Assembly: GCF_002892795.1 (NCBI RefSeq)
Contig: NZ_PJMC01000011.1
Coordinates: 62,001 to 126,000, forward strand
Direction of reading: 5' to 3'
Length of the DNA: 64,000 nucleotides
Source: Arthrobacter sp. AFG20
Lineage (GTDB): Bacteria; Actinomycetota; Actinomycetes; Actinomycetales; Micrococcaceae
A program made the position numbers and the translations under genes. The notes beneath the pieces were generated by a model. The model did not search any database. It was not told the DNA's origin and worked only from the letters and a program-made list of their open reading frames with translations. Below are positions 54,048 to 61,880 of this stretch, in pieces (within the stretch, counting starts at the first letter, position 1; each line of letters starts with the position of its first letter).

Positions 54048-55486
54048 CGGCCGCGCCTTCTGGCAAGGCCGACTTAAAACACCAGCGGGCGCTCCGCACG
54101 GTCACCATCATTTCCACCTTTGGCGGCCTGCTCTTCGGCTACGACACAGGCGTCATCAACGGTGCCCTGCCCTACATGCAGGAAGACCTGGGACTGACCC
54201 CGCTGGGCGAGGGCATGGTGACGTCGTCGCTGCTGTTCGGCGCCGCCTTCGGTGCATTGTTCGGCGGCCGGCTGGCGGACCGGAACGGCCGCCGCAAGAT
54301 GATCATGGTCCTCGCCGTCATCTTCCTGATCGGCACGGTCTCCTGCACCCTGGCTCCGAGCACTGAGTTCATGGTGGCGGCCCGGTTCATCCTGGGCATG
54401 GCCGTGGGCGGGGCGTCCGTGACGGTGCCGGTGTACCTCGCGGAGGTGTCGCCGTCGGCCCGGCGCGGGCGCATCGTGACGCAGAACGAACTCATGATTG
54501 TCACCGGCCAGCTGCTCGCCTTCATCTTCAACGCCTACCTCGGCAACACGTTTGGCGAGGCCGGGGGCATCTGGCGCTGGATGCTGGTGATCGCCACGCT
54601 GCCGGCCATCGCCCTGTGGATCGGCATGGCCTTCATGCCCGAAAGCCCCCGCTGGCTGGCCTCCATGGGCAGCTTCGGCGAGGCGCTCGGCGTGCTCCAG
54701 CGCATCCGCTCCAAGGCCGAGGCCGCGGCGGAGTTCGACGAGGTCAAGGCCATGGCCGTGGAGGACTACAAGTCCAAAATGGGCTCCTGGAAGGACCTGC
54801 GGGTTCCCTGGCTGCGGCGGATCTTCTTCGTCGGCGTCGGCCTTGCCGTGATCCAGCAGATCACCGGCGTGAACTCCATCATGTACTACGGCACGCAGAT
54901 CCTGGCGGATGCCGGCTTCGGCCGCGAAGCGGCGCTCAGCGCCAACATCGCCAACGGAGTCATCTCCGTGCTGGCCACCTTCGCGGGAATCTGGCTCCTC
55001 GGCAAGGTGGGGCGCCGCCGGATGCTCATCACCGGCCAGGTCGGAACCACCTCGGCGCTGCTGCTGATTGGCTTGTTCTCGCTGATCCTGCCCGAGGGCA
55101 CCGGGCGGGGCTACGTGATCCTGGCGCTGACCGTCACGTTCCTCGCATTCCAGCAGGGCGCCATTTCACCGGTCACCTGGCTCATGCTCTCGGAGATCTT
55201 CCCGCTGAAACTGCGCGGCCTGGGCATGGGCGCATCGGCCTTCGTGCTCTGGATCGTGAACTTCCTGATCGGCTTCGGCTTCCCGCAGCTGCTCGCCGCC
55301 GTCGGCATCGCCAACACGTTCTTCGTGTTCGCCGTCCTCGGTGTCGGGGCCATCCTGTTCGCGGCGAAGTACATTCCCGAGACCAAGGACAAGAGCCTCG
55401 AGGACGTGGAGCACTTCTTCAAGCATCAGGCCGGCGTCCCCGCCGAAGCAAGGACCGCCGTCGGAGCGAACACTGCGGTCCACTAA
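54044..55486 (+). CDS. iolT: Sugar porter-family MFS transporter, probable inositol importer
   Basis: A 480-residue MFS protein with 12 predicted spans. Sugar-porter landmarks are FGGLLFGYDTGVINGALPYMQ, then GGRLADRNGRRKMI (loop 2-3), PVYLAEVSPSARRGRIVTQNEL, MPESPRWLASMG and QQITGVNSIMYYGTQIL. LMLSEIFPLKLRGLGMG and YIPETKDKSLEDVE are further signatures. Position at the end of the iol operon, overlapping the upstream stop by 4 bp, makes myo-inositol/H+ symport the likely job. Confidence 0.92.
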   Translation: MTAAPSGKADLKHQRALRTVTIISTFGGLLFGYDTGVINGALPYMQEDLGLTPLGEGMVTSSLLFGAAFGALFGGRLADRNGRRKMIMVLAVIFLIGTVSCTLAPSTEFMVAARFILGMAVGGASVTVPVYLAEVSPSARRGRIVTQNELMIVTGQLLAFIFNAYLGNTFGEAGGIWRWMLVIATLPAIALWIGMAFMPESPRWLASMGSFGEALGVLQRIRSKAEAAAEFDEVKAMAVEDYKSKMGSWKDLRVPWLRRIFFVGVGLAVIQQITGVNSIMYYGTQILADAGFGREAALSANIANGVISVLATFAGIWLLGKVGRRRMLITGQVGTTSALLLIGLFSLILPEGTGRGYVILALTVTFLAFQQGAISPVTWLMLSEIFPLKLRGLGMGASAFVLWIVNFLIGFGFPQLLAAVGIANTFFVFAVLGVGAILFAAKYIPETKDKSLEDVEHFFKHQAGVPAEARTAVGANTAVH

Positions 55487-55566
55487 GGCCGCTCCCGCTC
55501 CTCAACTGCCGGAGGCAGTTTTACACCCAGGCGTTCGACGGCGGCCGGAGGGCCGGGCGGGCAGCT

Positions 55567-56016
55567 CTAGACGCCGGCGTGGAGGCGGGGGAGCGCGTCC
55601 ACCAGAGGTGCCAGTTCCGGCACCTGCTGTGCTTCGGCCAGGGTCCGCTCGAGGGTGGCGTCGTGGACCGGCCGCGCTTCTGACAGCAGCTTGCTCCCGC
55701 TGTCGGTGAGTTCGGTGTAGATGCCGCGGCGGTCGTCCGCGCACAGGATGCGGGTCAGCAGGCCACGGTCCTCCAGCCGGTTCACCAGGCGGGTGGTCGC
55801 ACTGGCACTGAGGGCGGTGGCCCGGGCCAGCTGCTGCATGCGCATGTGCCACCCGTCCTGCCGGCTGAGCGCATCCAGCACAGTGTATTCGACGACGGAG
55901 AGCTGCGCCTGCCCCTGCAGTGAACGTTCCAGCTCCGCCTCGATCATCCCGTGCAGGGCCGCCAGGGTGCGCCAACCCTGGGCGCGCACCTCCACGGCGT
56001 CGTCCTTGATGCCCAT
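55567..56016 (-). CDS. MarR-family transcriptional regulator
   Basis: A 149-residue winged-helix regulator: LSVVEYTVLDALSRQDGWHMRMQQLARATALSAS, then TTRLVNRLEDRGLLTRILCADDRRGIYTELTDSGSKLL. It is divergent from an MFS efflux gene with an inverted-repeat operator region between them (56072-56142), the classic arrangement of a MarR-controlled exporter. The effector is unknown. Confidence 0.94.
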   Translation of the reverse strand: MGIKDDAVEVRAQGWRTLAALHGMIEAELERSLQGQAQLSVVEYTVLDALSRQDGWHMRMQQLARATALSASATTRLVNRLEDRGLLTRILCADDRRGIYTELTDSGSKLLSEARPVHDATLERTLAEAQQVPELAPLVDALPRLHAGV

Positions 56017-56071
56017 GGGCTCTCTCCTCCTTCGGTTCTCCGGCTCTCTGGAAACAGAGCACCGGCACAGA

Positions 56072-56142
56072 TAGTTGCTTGCGCGCTATATTTGCTTGTG
56101 CAACAATTGGTTGCGTTCCGATATATAGCGCGCCTGCAACTA
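56072..56142. promoter_or_regulatory. Divergent operator region with 20-nt inverted repeat arms
   Basis: TAGTTGC-TT-GCGCGCTATAT (56072-56091) mirrors ATATAGCGCGC-CT-GCAACTA (56123-56142), 18 of 20 pairs. Between the arms lie more TTGC/GCAA half-sites. It is the shared promoter region of the MarR gene and the MFS gene. Confidence 0.75.
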
Positions 56143-56192
56143 ATAGCCTACGCCGCGCTCCCCATTCAGTACAGTTCCGAAGGAGCACATCC

Positions 56193-57389
56193 ATGCCTGT
56201 TGGCCTGATAGCCCTAGCCCTCGGCGGGTTCGGCATCGGACTCACCGAATTCGTCATCATGGGACTGCTCCCCGAAGTGGCGGCAGACTTCCAGGTGAGC
56301 GAAGCCTCCGCCGGCTGGTTCATCTCCGGCTATGCCCTCGCCGTCGTGGTGGGAGCACTGGGACTCACCGCCGCGGTGTCACGCTTCCGGCGCAAGCCCG
56401 TGCTGGCCATGCTGCTGGTACTTTTCATCGCAGGCAACCTGCTGTCCGCCATTGCCCCTGACTACTGGGCGATGATGGCGGGCCGGGTGGTTGCCGCCCT
56501 CGCGCACGGCGCCTTCTTCGGCATCGGGGCGGTGGTGGCCGCCGGCATGGTCGCCCCGACCAAAAAGGCCGCCGCCATCGCCATCATGTTCACCGGGCTC
56601 ACGGCCGCCAACGTCCTGGGCGTTCCGCTTGGCACGCTGCTGGGCCAGGCGGCCGGGTGGCGTTCCACCTTCTGGGCCATCACCGGCATCGGAGTGCTGG
56701 CGCTGGTTGGCATCCTGGCCCTGGTGCCCAAGGCAGGGAACGGCGACACCGCAAGCGGCGGACTGCGCAGCGAGCTCCGCGCCTTCCGCTCCGGCCAGGT
56801 GTGGCTGTCCATCCTGGTGACCATCCTCGGCTACGGCGGCATGTTCGGCGCCTTCACCTACATCGCCTTCACCCTCACCGAGGTTTCCGGATTCGCCGCC
56901 TCCACGGTGCCCTGGCTGCTGATTGTCTTCGGCGTGGGCCTGTTTATCGGCAACACCCTTGGCGGCAGGGCGGCCGACCGCGACGTCGATCGTACCCTCC
57001 TCGCCGTGCTCTCGGTCCTCGTCGTGGTGCTGGTGGTATTCGCCCTGAGCGCGGACAGCCAGGTGCTCACCATCGCCTCCCTGCTGCTCCTCGGCGGTTT
57101 CGGGTTCGCCACCGTGCCCGGCCTGCAGATGCGCGTCATGAAGTACGCGGCCAAGGCTCCCACGCTGGCGTCCGGAGCCAACATCGGCGCGTTCAATGTG
57201 GGCAACGCCCTCGGCGCCTGGCTCGGCGGCGTGACCATCACCGCCGGCCTCGGCTACACCTCGCCCATCTGGGCAGGGGCCGCGATTACCCTGCTGGGCC
57301 TCCTGGTGATGGCCGGCGCTGCAGCCCGGGCAAAGGCGAGTGCCCGCCGGTCTGAACCGGCCGACGTCGGACCCGTTTCCGTCCGTTAG
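56193..57389 (+). CDS. DHA1-type MFS transporter
   Basis: A 398-residue exporter with 12 hydrophobic spans, start at the ATG at 56193 after AAGGAG. LTEFVIMGLLPEVAADFQVSEASAGWFISGYAL is typical of the AraJ/YdhP branch. GRVVAALAHGAFFGIGAVVAAGMV, then GQAAGWRSTFWAITGIG, complete it. It probably exports drugs or metabolites, with expression repressed by the divergent MarR protein. Confidence 0.9.
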   Translation: MPVGLIALALGGFGIGLTEFVIMGLLPEVAADFQVSEASAGWFISGYALAVVVGALGLTAAVSRFRRKPVLAMLLVLFIAGNLLSAIAPDYWAMMAGRVVAALAHGAFFGIGAVVAAGMVAPTKKAAAIAIMFTGLTAANVLGVPLGTLLGQAAGWRSTFWAITGIGVLALVGILALVPKAGNGDTASGGLRSELRAFRSGQVWLSILVTILGYGGMFGAFTYIAFTLTEVSGFAASTVPWLLIVFGVGLFIGNTLGGRAADRDVDRTLLAVLSVLVVVLVVFALSADSQVLTIASLLLLGGFGFATVPGLQMRVMKYAAKAPTLASGANIGAFNVGNALGAWLGGVTITAGLGYTSPIWAGAAITLLGLLVMAGAAARAKASARRSEPADVGPVSVR

Positions 57390-57428
57390 CCACGCGCTGC
57401 CCACGACGGCGGCACGACGGCCCCCGCG

Positions 57429-58346
57429 TTATGCACCGAAAGGCAGCCGGGGGTCCAGGTTCTGGCTGTCCCACGTCTGGCGCACCCAGCCGTGGTGCGG
57501 GTCGTCGCTGATGAGCCAGTCGCGGACGCGGCCGGGACCGGCCATGACGTTGAGGTAGTACATGTCGTAGCCGGGTGCGGCCATGGCCGGGCCGTGCCAG
57601 CCGTAGGGGACCAGCACCACGTCGCCGGTGCGGACCTCGGCCGCGACGTCGATGGGGCGCTCATCGGAGGCGTAGACCCGCTGATAGCCGATGGCGTCCG
57701 GCTTCCCTCCCGGGCTAGCAGAACCTGAACTCATGGAACCCGGGACGTCGGCCACCCGCGTCTCGAAGTAGTAGATCTCCTCGAGCCGGGTCTCGCCCTC
57801 CTTCTCCTCGTCATGCTTGTGGGGAGGGTAGGAGGACCAGTTGCCGGCCGGCGTGAGGACTTCGCACACGATGAAGCGGTCGGCTTCCAGCGCGGCGGGG
57901 GTGCCGAAGTTGTGAACCTGGCGCGAGCAGTTTCCGGCCCCGCGCAGTTCCACCGGTGTCTCCGCGGCCGTGATCAGGCGGGTGGGGTACTGGACCTTGG
58001 CGGGGGCCGTCGCGATGGCCACCCGGCCGCCGGCGGCCGACGTGACCGTGACGGCCTTGTCCGTCCCGGAGTACAGCACGTCGGTGGGGCCGCTGAAGAC
58101 GCTTGCGCGCCCGGCAAGCGGGTAGTCCAGCCCGTCAACTGTCACCGTGATCGCCCCGCTCAGCGGGATGACAATCCGTTCCTCCGCCGCGGGGAAAAGT
58201 TCGACGACGGCGCCCGGCGCCAGCGTGGCCACCTTCAGTCCCGTGTGTTCCCAGCCTTCCACGGCAAGTTTCGAGTCGGACGTTCCCAGCGAAACGTCCC
58301 AGCAGCCTTCGGCGGCGCTGCCCAGGGGGTATACCCAGTCGGCCAT
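57429..58346 (-). CDS. iolB: 5-deoxy-glucuronate isomerase
   Basis: Cupin isomerase converting 5-deoxy-D-glucuronate to 5-dehydro-2-deoxygluconate, 305 residues. The N-terminal cupin ends near LYSGTDKAVTVTSAAGGRVAIATAP. The C-terminal cupin has NWSSYPPHKHDEEKEGETRLEEIYYF (metal ligands H, H, E) and LVPYGWHGPAMAAPGYDMYYLNVMAGPG. It is separated from the main iol operon by the MarR/MFS pair and is cotranscribed with the GntR regulator upstream. Confidence 0.96.
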   Translation of the reverse strand: MADWVYPLGSAAEGCWDVSLGTSDSKLAVEGWEHTGLKVATLAPGAVVELFPAAEERIVIPLSGAITVTVDGLDYPLAGRASVFSGPTDVLYSGTDKAVTVTSAAGGRVAIATAPAKVQYPTRLITAAETPVELRGAGNCSRQVHNFGTPAALEADRFIVCEVLTPAGNWSSYPPHKHDEEKEGETRLEEIYYFETRVADVPGSMSSGSASPGGKPDAIGYQRVYASDERPIDVAAEVRTGDVVLVPYGWHGPAMAAPGYDMYYLNVMAGPGRVRDWLISDDPHHGWVRQTWDSQNLDPRLPFGA

Positions 58347-58450
58347 ATGTTCGTGTCCCTTTCGGATGTGTGGTGGCCAGGTCCGGCGCGCGGCGGCCCC
58401 GCGCCAGGGCAGGCCTGTCGCCGCCCCGCGCTGAAAGAGCCGGGTTGTTC

Positions 58451-59191
58451 CTAGCGCTGAACCAGTGTCATTTCGAAGCTGTAGGAGTCGCCGCGGTAGA
58501 CGTGGTGTCCGGTCTCGACGTTCCGCCCCGTGTCATCGACGGCGGTGCGTTCCATGGTGACCAGGGCTGAACCCGGTTCGGTCTCAAGCAGGGGAGCCTG
58601 GTAGTCGTTGGCCACCATGGCACCGATGCGCTGCGTGGCCAGGCGGAAGTTGACGCCGCCGCTGCGCAGGATGCCGTACAGGCCCTGCGCCTTCAGCAGG
58701 TCCTCGTCGATGTGTGTGATGTCGTCGCGCACCCAGTTCTCCATCAGGGCAAGCGGCTTGCCGCCCACTTTCCGGAGCCGGGTGAAGTGATAGACCTTGG
58801 CCCCGGCGGCGATGTGCAGGGCCTCCCGGGTGGCGGGGTCGGCCTCGATGTGCGCAAAGGTGAGCACCTCGGTGGTGGGCTTGCTGCCGTTGTTGGTCAG
58901 GTCGTCGTACAGGCTGGACAACTCTAGCGGGCGGCGGACCTGGCTCGACACCACCTGGGTGCCGACGCCCCGCTTACGGACCAGGAGCCCCGAGCGGACC
59001 AGTTCGTCCATGGCCTTGCGCATCGTGGGGCGGGAGAGGTTCAACTGGGCGGCGAGATCGATCTCGTTCTCCAACCGGCTCCCGGGTTCCAGCAGGCCGG
59101 TATGGATGGCGGCTTCAATGCCCTGGACGACCTGATGGTACAGCGGCACCGGCGACGAGCGGTCGATGCTGAGGTGTAGTTGGTTCGCCAT
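58451..59191 (-). CDS. GntR/HutC-family regulator, probable IolR
   Basis: A 246-residue regulator from the ATG at 59191 with AAAGGGAG upstream. The N-terminal winged helix reads PLYHQVVQGIEAAIHTG, then LEPGSRLENEIDLAAQLNLSRPTMRKAMDELVRSGLLVRKRGVGTQV. The C-terminal UTRA ligand domain has FTRLRKVGGKPLALMENWV and ALVTMERTAVDDTGRNVETGHHVYRGDSYSFEMTL. Being joined to iolB and having half-sites shared with the iolC promoter, it likely represses the iol genes until an inositol intermediate binds. Confidence 0.9.
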   Translation of the reverse strand: MANQLHLSIDRSSPVPLYHQVVQGIEAAIHTGLLEPGSRLENEIDLAAQLNLSRPTMRKAMDELVRSGLLVRKRGVGTQVVSSQVRRPLELSSLYDDLTNNGSKPTTEVLTFAHIEADPATREALHIAAGAKVYHFTRLRKVGGKPLALMENWVRDDITHIDEDLLKAQGLYGILRSGGVNFRLATQRIGAMVANDYQAPLLETEPGSALVTMERTAVDDTGRNVETGHHVYRGDSYSFEMTLVQR

Positions 59192-59247
59192 TGAGTGCTC
59201 CCTTTGTGCTGCAGGTTCCTGCGTCCAGAAGGCCTGTATGTCAGCGC

Positions 59248-59267
59248 ATGTCCGATTGTTAGGACAT
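59248..59267 (-). promoter_or_regulatory. Palindromic operator before the GntR/iolB operon
   Basis: ATGTCC, eight bases, GGACAT, with a further TATGTC half-site (59238-59243) beside it. It lies about 57 bp before the GntR start, fitting autoregulation. Confidence 0.6.
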
Positions 59268-59367
59268 ACTCTGATTTTGATCATAGCAGGGAGCCGCCGG
59301 CAGTCAAGAAGCCCGTCAATCAGAGGCCGCGGGCAGGGGACCGGTGGCAGTCAGGGGCCGCGGGCAG

Positions 59368-60384
59368 TCAGCGAGTGCGGCACGCCTCCACGAATGCGCG
59401 GAACGGGGCGAGTCTCTGCTCTTCGGTGAGTTCCAGGGCCTCCGGGTGCCACTGCACCGACGCGACCCACCGCTCGGGATCCTCCAGCGCCTCCACCGTG
59501 CCGTCATCCGCCACGGCGGTCACCAGCAGTCCTGGCGCCACCCGGTCGACAGCCTGATGGTGGCCGGAAGCGATCTTGACTTCGACGGCGCGTGCGTCCA
59601 CCGCCGCTGTGTCGCCGGCGGCCGCCTCACCCACGTCACCGGAAGCCGTCCCGCCAGCTGCCGCATTTCCGACGGCGGCGTACATCTTCGCCACCTTGGA
59701 TCCCGGGGTGATGGTCACCTGGTGCCATACCCACGGCCTGTTGGCCGCTGCCGGGACTTGGCGGTGCGGCACGGTGCCGGGCGTCATGTCCTGCACCAGC
59801 GTCCCGCCGTAGAGAACATTGAGCAGCTGGTGCCCGCGGCAGATTCCCAGCACCGGCGTGCCGGCATCGAGTGCCCGCCGCGCCACCGCGATGTCCAGCC
59901 GGTCCTGCTCCGCATTGACGTCATAGAGCGTGGGCCCCGGTTCCTCGCCGTAGAGGCGCGGGTCAACGTCGCCGCCGCCGGGAAGTACGACGCCGTCAAG
60001 CGCTCCGGGCGCGTCCGGCGCGTTATCGCCGTCGGAAATTCCGCCGTCGGCCGTTCCACTGTGGGGTGCGCCGCTGCTCACCGTTCTGCTGCGGCTCAGT
60101 CCGCCCTCCAATGACTCAGCGGTGAGCAGCACCGGCTCCCCGCCGACATCACGGATGAGGCTGACGATGCAGCCGAAGAGGCTGTTGGCCTTAGCCACCC
60201 GCGGGTCCGGGTCTGCCGAGCTGCTGAGTCGGACCGGGATGCCGATCCGCGGCCGGCGCTCACCGCGCGTCGCCGCGCTTGGTGCCGCGTCTGCATCCGG
60301 CGGTGTGTCAGGGTTCTGCGCCGCCGGGGTCTGCACTGTTCCTGAATTCCGCGTTGAATTCTGCATCCTCAAATTCTGCCCCAT
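59368..60384 (-). CDS. Peptidase C26 / class I glutamine amidotransferase-like hydrolase (PuuD type)
   Basis: A 338-residue gamma-glutamyl hydrolase-like protein. LPGGGDVDPRLYG, LGICRGHQLLNVLYGG (nucleophile Cys) and SVQWHPEALE (His/Glu) form the catalytic triad. PuuD splits gamma-glutamyl-GABA in putrescine breakdown; the other puu genes are not here, so the substrate is tentative. A low-complexity Ala/Gly insertion lies before the active-site His segment (VKIASGHHQAVD). The N-terminal 40 residues are low complexity; a start at 60366 is also possible. Confidence 0.87.
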   Translation of the reverse strand: MGQNLRMQNSTRNSGTVQTPAAQNPDTPPDADAAPSAATRGERRPRIGIPVRLSSSADPDPRVAKANSLFGCIVSLIRDVGGEPVLLTAESLEGGLSRSRTVSSGAPHSGTADGGISDGDNAPDAPGALDGVVLPGGGDVDPRLYGEEPGPTLYDVNAEQDRLDIAVARRALDAGTPVLGICRGHQLLNVLYGGTLVQDMTPGTVPHRQVPAAANRPWVWHQVTITPGSKVAKMYAAVGNAAAGGTASGDVGEAAAGDTAAVDARAVEVKIASGHHQAVDRVAPGLLVTAVADDGTVEALEDPERWVASVQWHPEALELTEEQRLAPFRAFVEACRTR

Positions 60385-60406
60385 ATCCGGCGGTTAGGCT
60401 GGCCGA

Positions 60407-60874
60407 ATGAACAACCGCTATCTGGTGTCCCGGGACCGTTTCATCGCCGCGGCGCCGGACGTTGTCTTCGAGGTCCTTGCCACGCCCGCGCTGCACAGCG
60501 AAATCGACGGATCAGGCACCGTCAAGGGCGCCCAGCCGCGGGGTCCGTTGCGCCTTGGCCCGGGGGCCAAATTCGGCATGGACCTGAAGATCGCGGTTGA
60601 TTACCGCATCCTCAACACCGTCACTGAGTTCGAGGAGGGCCGGCGGATCGGCTAGCGACACTTCTACGGGCATGTGTGGCGATACCTGCTGGAACCGGCC
60701 ACGGACAGCAGCGGCGTGCCCGGGACGCTCGTGACAGAACAGTGGGATGCGCGCAATGTCCGCGCCAAGTTCCTGCTCCGGCTGGCCGGCTACCTGGGCC
60801 GCCATCCGGCGAATATCGACAGGACACTTGCCAGGCTGGACACATACGTTATGGGCGCCCAAGCCGGCAGCTGA
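60407..60874 (+). pseudogene. SRPBCC/polyketide-cyclase-type gene interrupted by an in-frame TAG
   Basis: One frame (60407-60874) encodes MNNRYLVSRDRFIAAAPDVVFEVLATPALHSEIDG onward, but codon 83 (60653-60655) is TAG. After the stop the same frame continues RHFYGHVWRYLLEPATDSSG to a normal end at 60874. Relatives have Trp at the position of the stop (GW-R-H), so a single TGG to TAG change is the simplest cause. The full length would be 155 residues. It may be a pseudogene, a read error or, less likely, a recoded stop. Confidence 0.8.
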
Positions 60875-60956
60875 CGCATTCCCGCCGTTTTTACTCGGTC
60901 TGCGCGGGGTTTCGGTAGTGTTGGGAGCAATAGGCAAGGCGAAAGTAGGGCAGTCG

Positions 60957-61664
60957 ATGGGGCGCAGGACACTTGTTGACGACCTGGTTGACGGTCTGCT
61001 GGACGACATTCTTGACGGCAGGCTCAAGCCGCATGATGCACTGCCGCCGGAAGCCGACATCGCCAAGGCCTACGACGTCAGCCGCCTGACCGCCCGCGAA
61101 GCGCTGAAGGCACTCCGGGCGCAGAACATCCTTTACGTCAAAGCCGGCCGCGGAACATTCGTGAATCCTGCAGACAGCTGGACCGGCCTCGATGCGATCA
61201 TCAAGGCGGCGTCGCACGGCAACGCGGACGACCAGGTTTCCCGCGGCCTGATCGAGGTGCGACGCATGGTGGAGACCGGCGCCGCAGCGCTCGCCGCCAG
61301 GCGCCACACTCAGGAGCACGCCGAGGAGATGCGGGCGTCCATCGCGGACATGAAGCGGTTTCACCAGGCCGGCGACCTTGACGGGTTCGTGGCGGCGGAC
61401 ATCGCTTTCCACGACACCGTCCTGAAGGCCTCCGGCAACCCGTTTGTCCGCGCACTCCTGGCCCAGCTGGGCCAGTCCCTCTATCGCGCCCGGCGCGAGA
61501 CCTCGGCCATCGAGGAGATCCAGCGCCACGCCATCGCCTTCCATCAGCGCGTGCTGGAAAGTATCCTCACCGGCGACTCCGAGCTGGCCCGCAAGGCCAT
61601 GGACGAGCATATGGACCAGACCTTCGAGGACTACGAACGCTACGTTCACGGCAGCCCTTCCTAG
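60957..61664 (+). CDS. FadR/FCD-type GntR-family regulator
   Basis: A 235-residue regulator. The winged helix is DALPPEADIAKAYDVSRLTAREALKALRAQNILYVKAGRGTFV. The FCD ligand domain has EVRRMVETGAAALAARR, then DIAFHDTVLKASGNPFVRALL and RHAIAFHQRVLESILTGD, with conserved metal-binding D, H, H residues. It is just upstream of, and in the same direction as, an MFS transporter and dehydrogenase. A palindromic site at 61759-61771 downstream of a good promoter is its probable target. Confidence 0.92.
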   Translation: MGRRTLVDDLVDGLLDDILDGRLKPHDALPPEADIAKAYDVSRLTAREALKALRAQNILYVKAGRGTFVNPADSWTGLDAIIKAASHGNADDQVSRGLIEVRRMVETGAAALAARRHTQEHAEEMRASIADMKRFHQAGDLDGFVAADIAFHDTVLKASGNPFVRALLAQLGQSLYRARRETSAIEEIQRHAIAFHQRVLESILTGDSELARKAMDEHMDQTFEDYERYVHGSPS

Positions 61665-61707
61665 GCTCTCTGAACCCGGCCATTGTGCTGGGGCTACCCT
61701 TTTCGCC

Positions 61708-61737
61708 TTGACGTAACGCTCGTCACCCTTCTATGCT
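61708..61737 (+). promoter_or_regulatory. Promoter of the MFS/dehydrogenase operon
   Basis: TTGACG (61708-61713), 18 bases, TATGCT (61732-61737), about 140 bp before the MFS start and 44 bp after the end of the regulator gene. Confidence 0.6.
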
Positions 61738-61758
61738 TTTGGTCATGTTCGTCCGTCA

Positions 61759-61771
61759 GATGTCTGACATC
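61759..61771 (+). promoter_or_regulatory. Palindromic operator GATGTCTGACATC
   Basis: A perfect 13-bp palindrome about 15 bp after the predicted transcription start. Its TGTCTGACA core has the GT-n-AC form of FadR-type GntR sites, so the adjacent regulator is the likely ligand. Confidence 0.6.
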
Positions 61772-61880
61772 AGATTCAGTGCAGGCATTCCCCTCTGAAG
61801 CGGACAGAACCCACCAGAAAAAGCATCGGATTCCCCGGGCGAAGCCGCCGGACCGGAAGCCGACAGACAGAAGGTCGATG

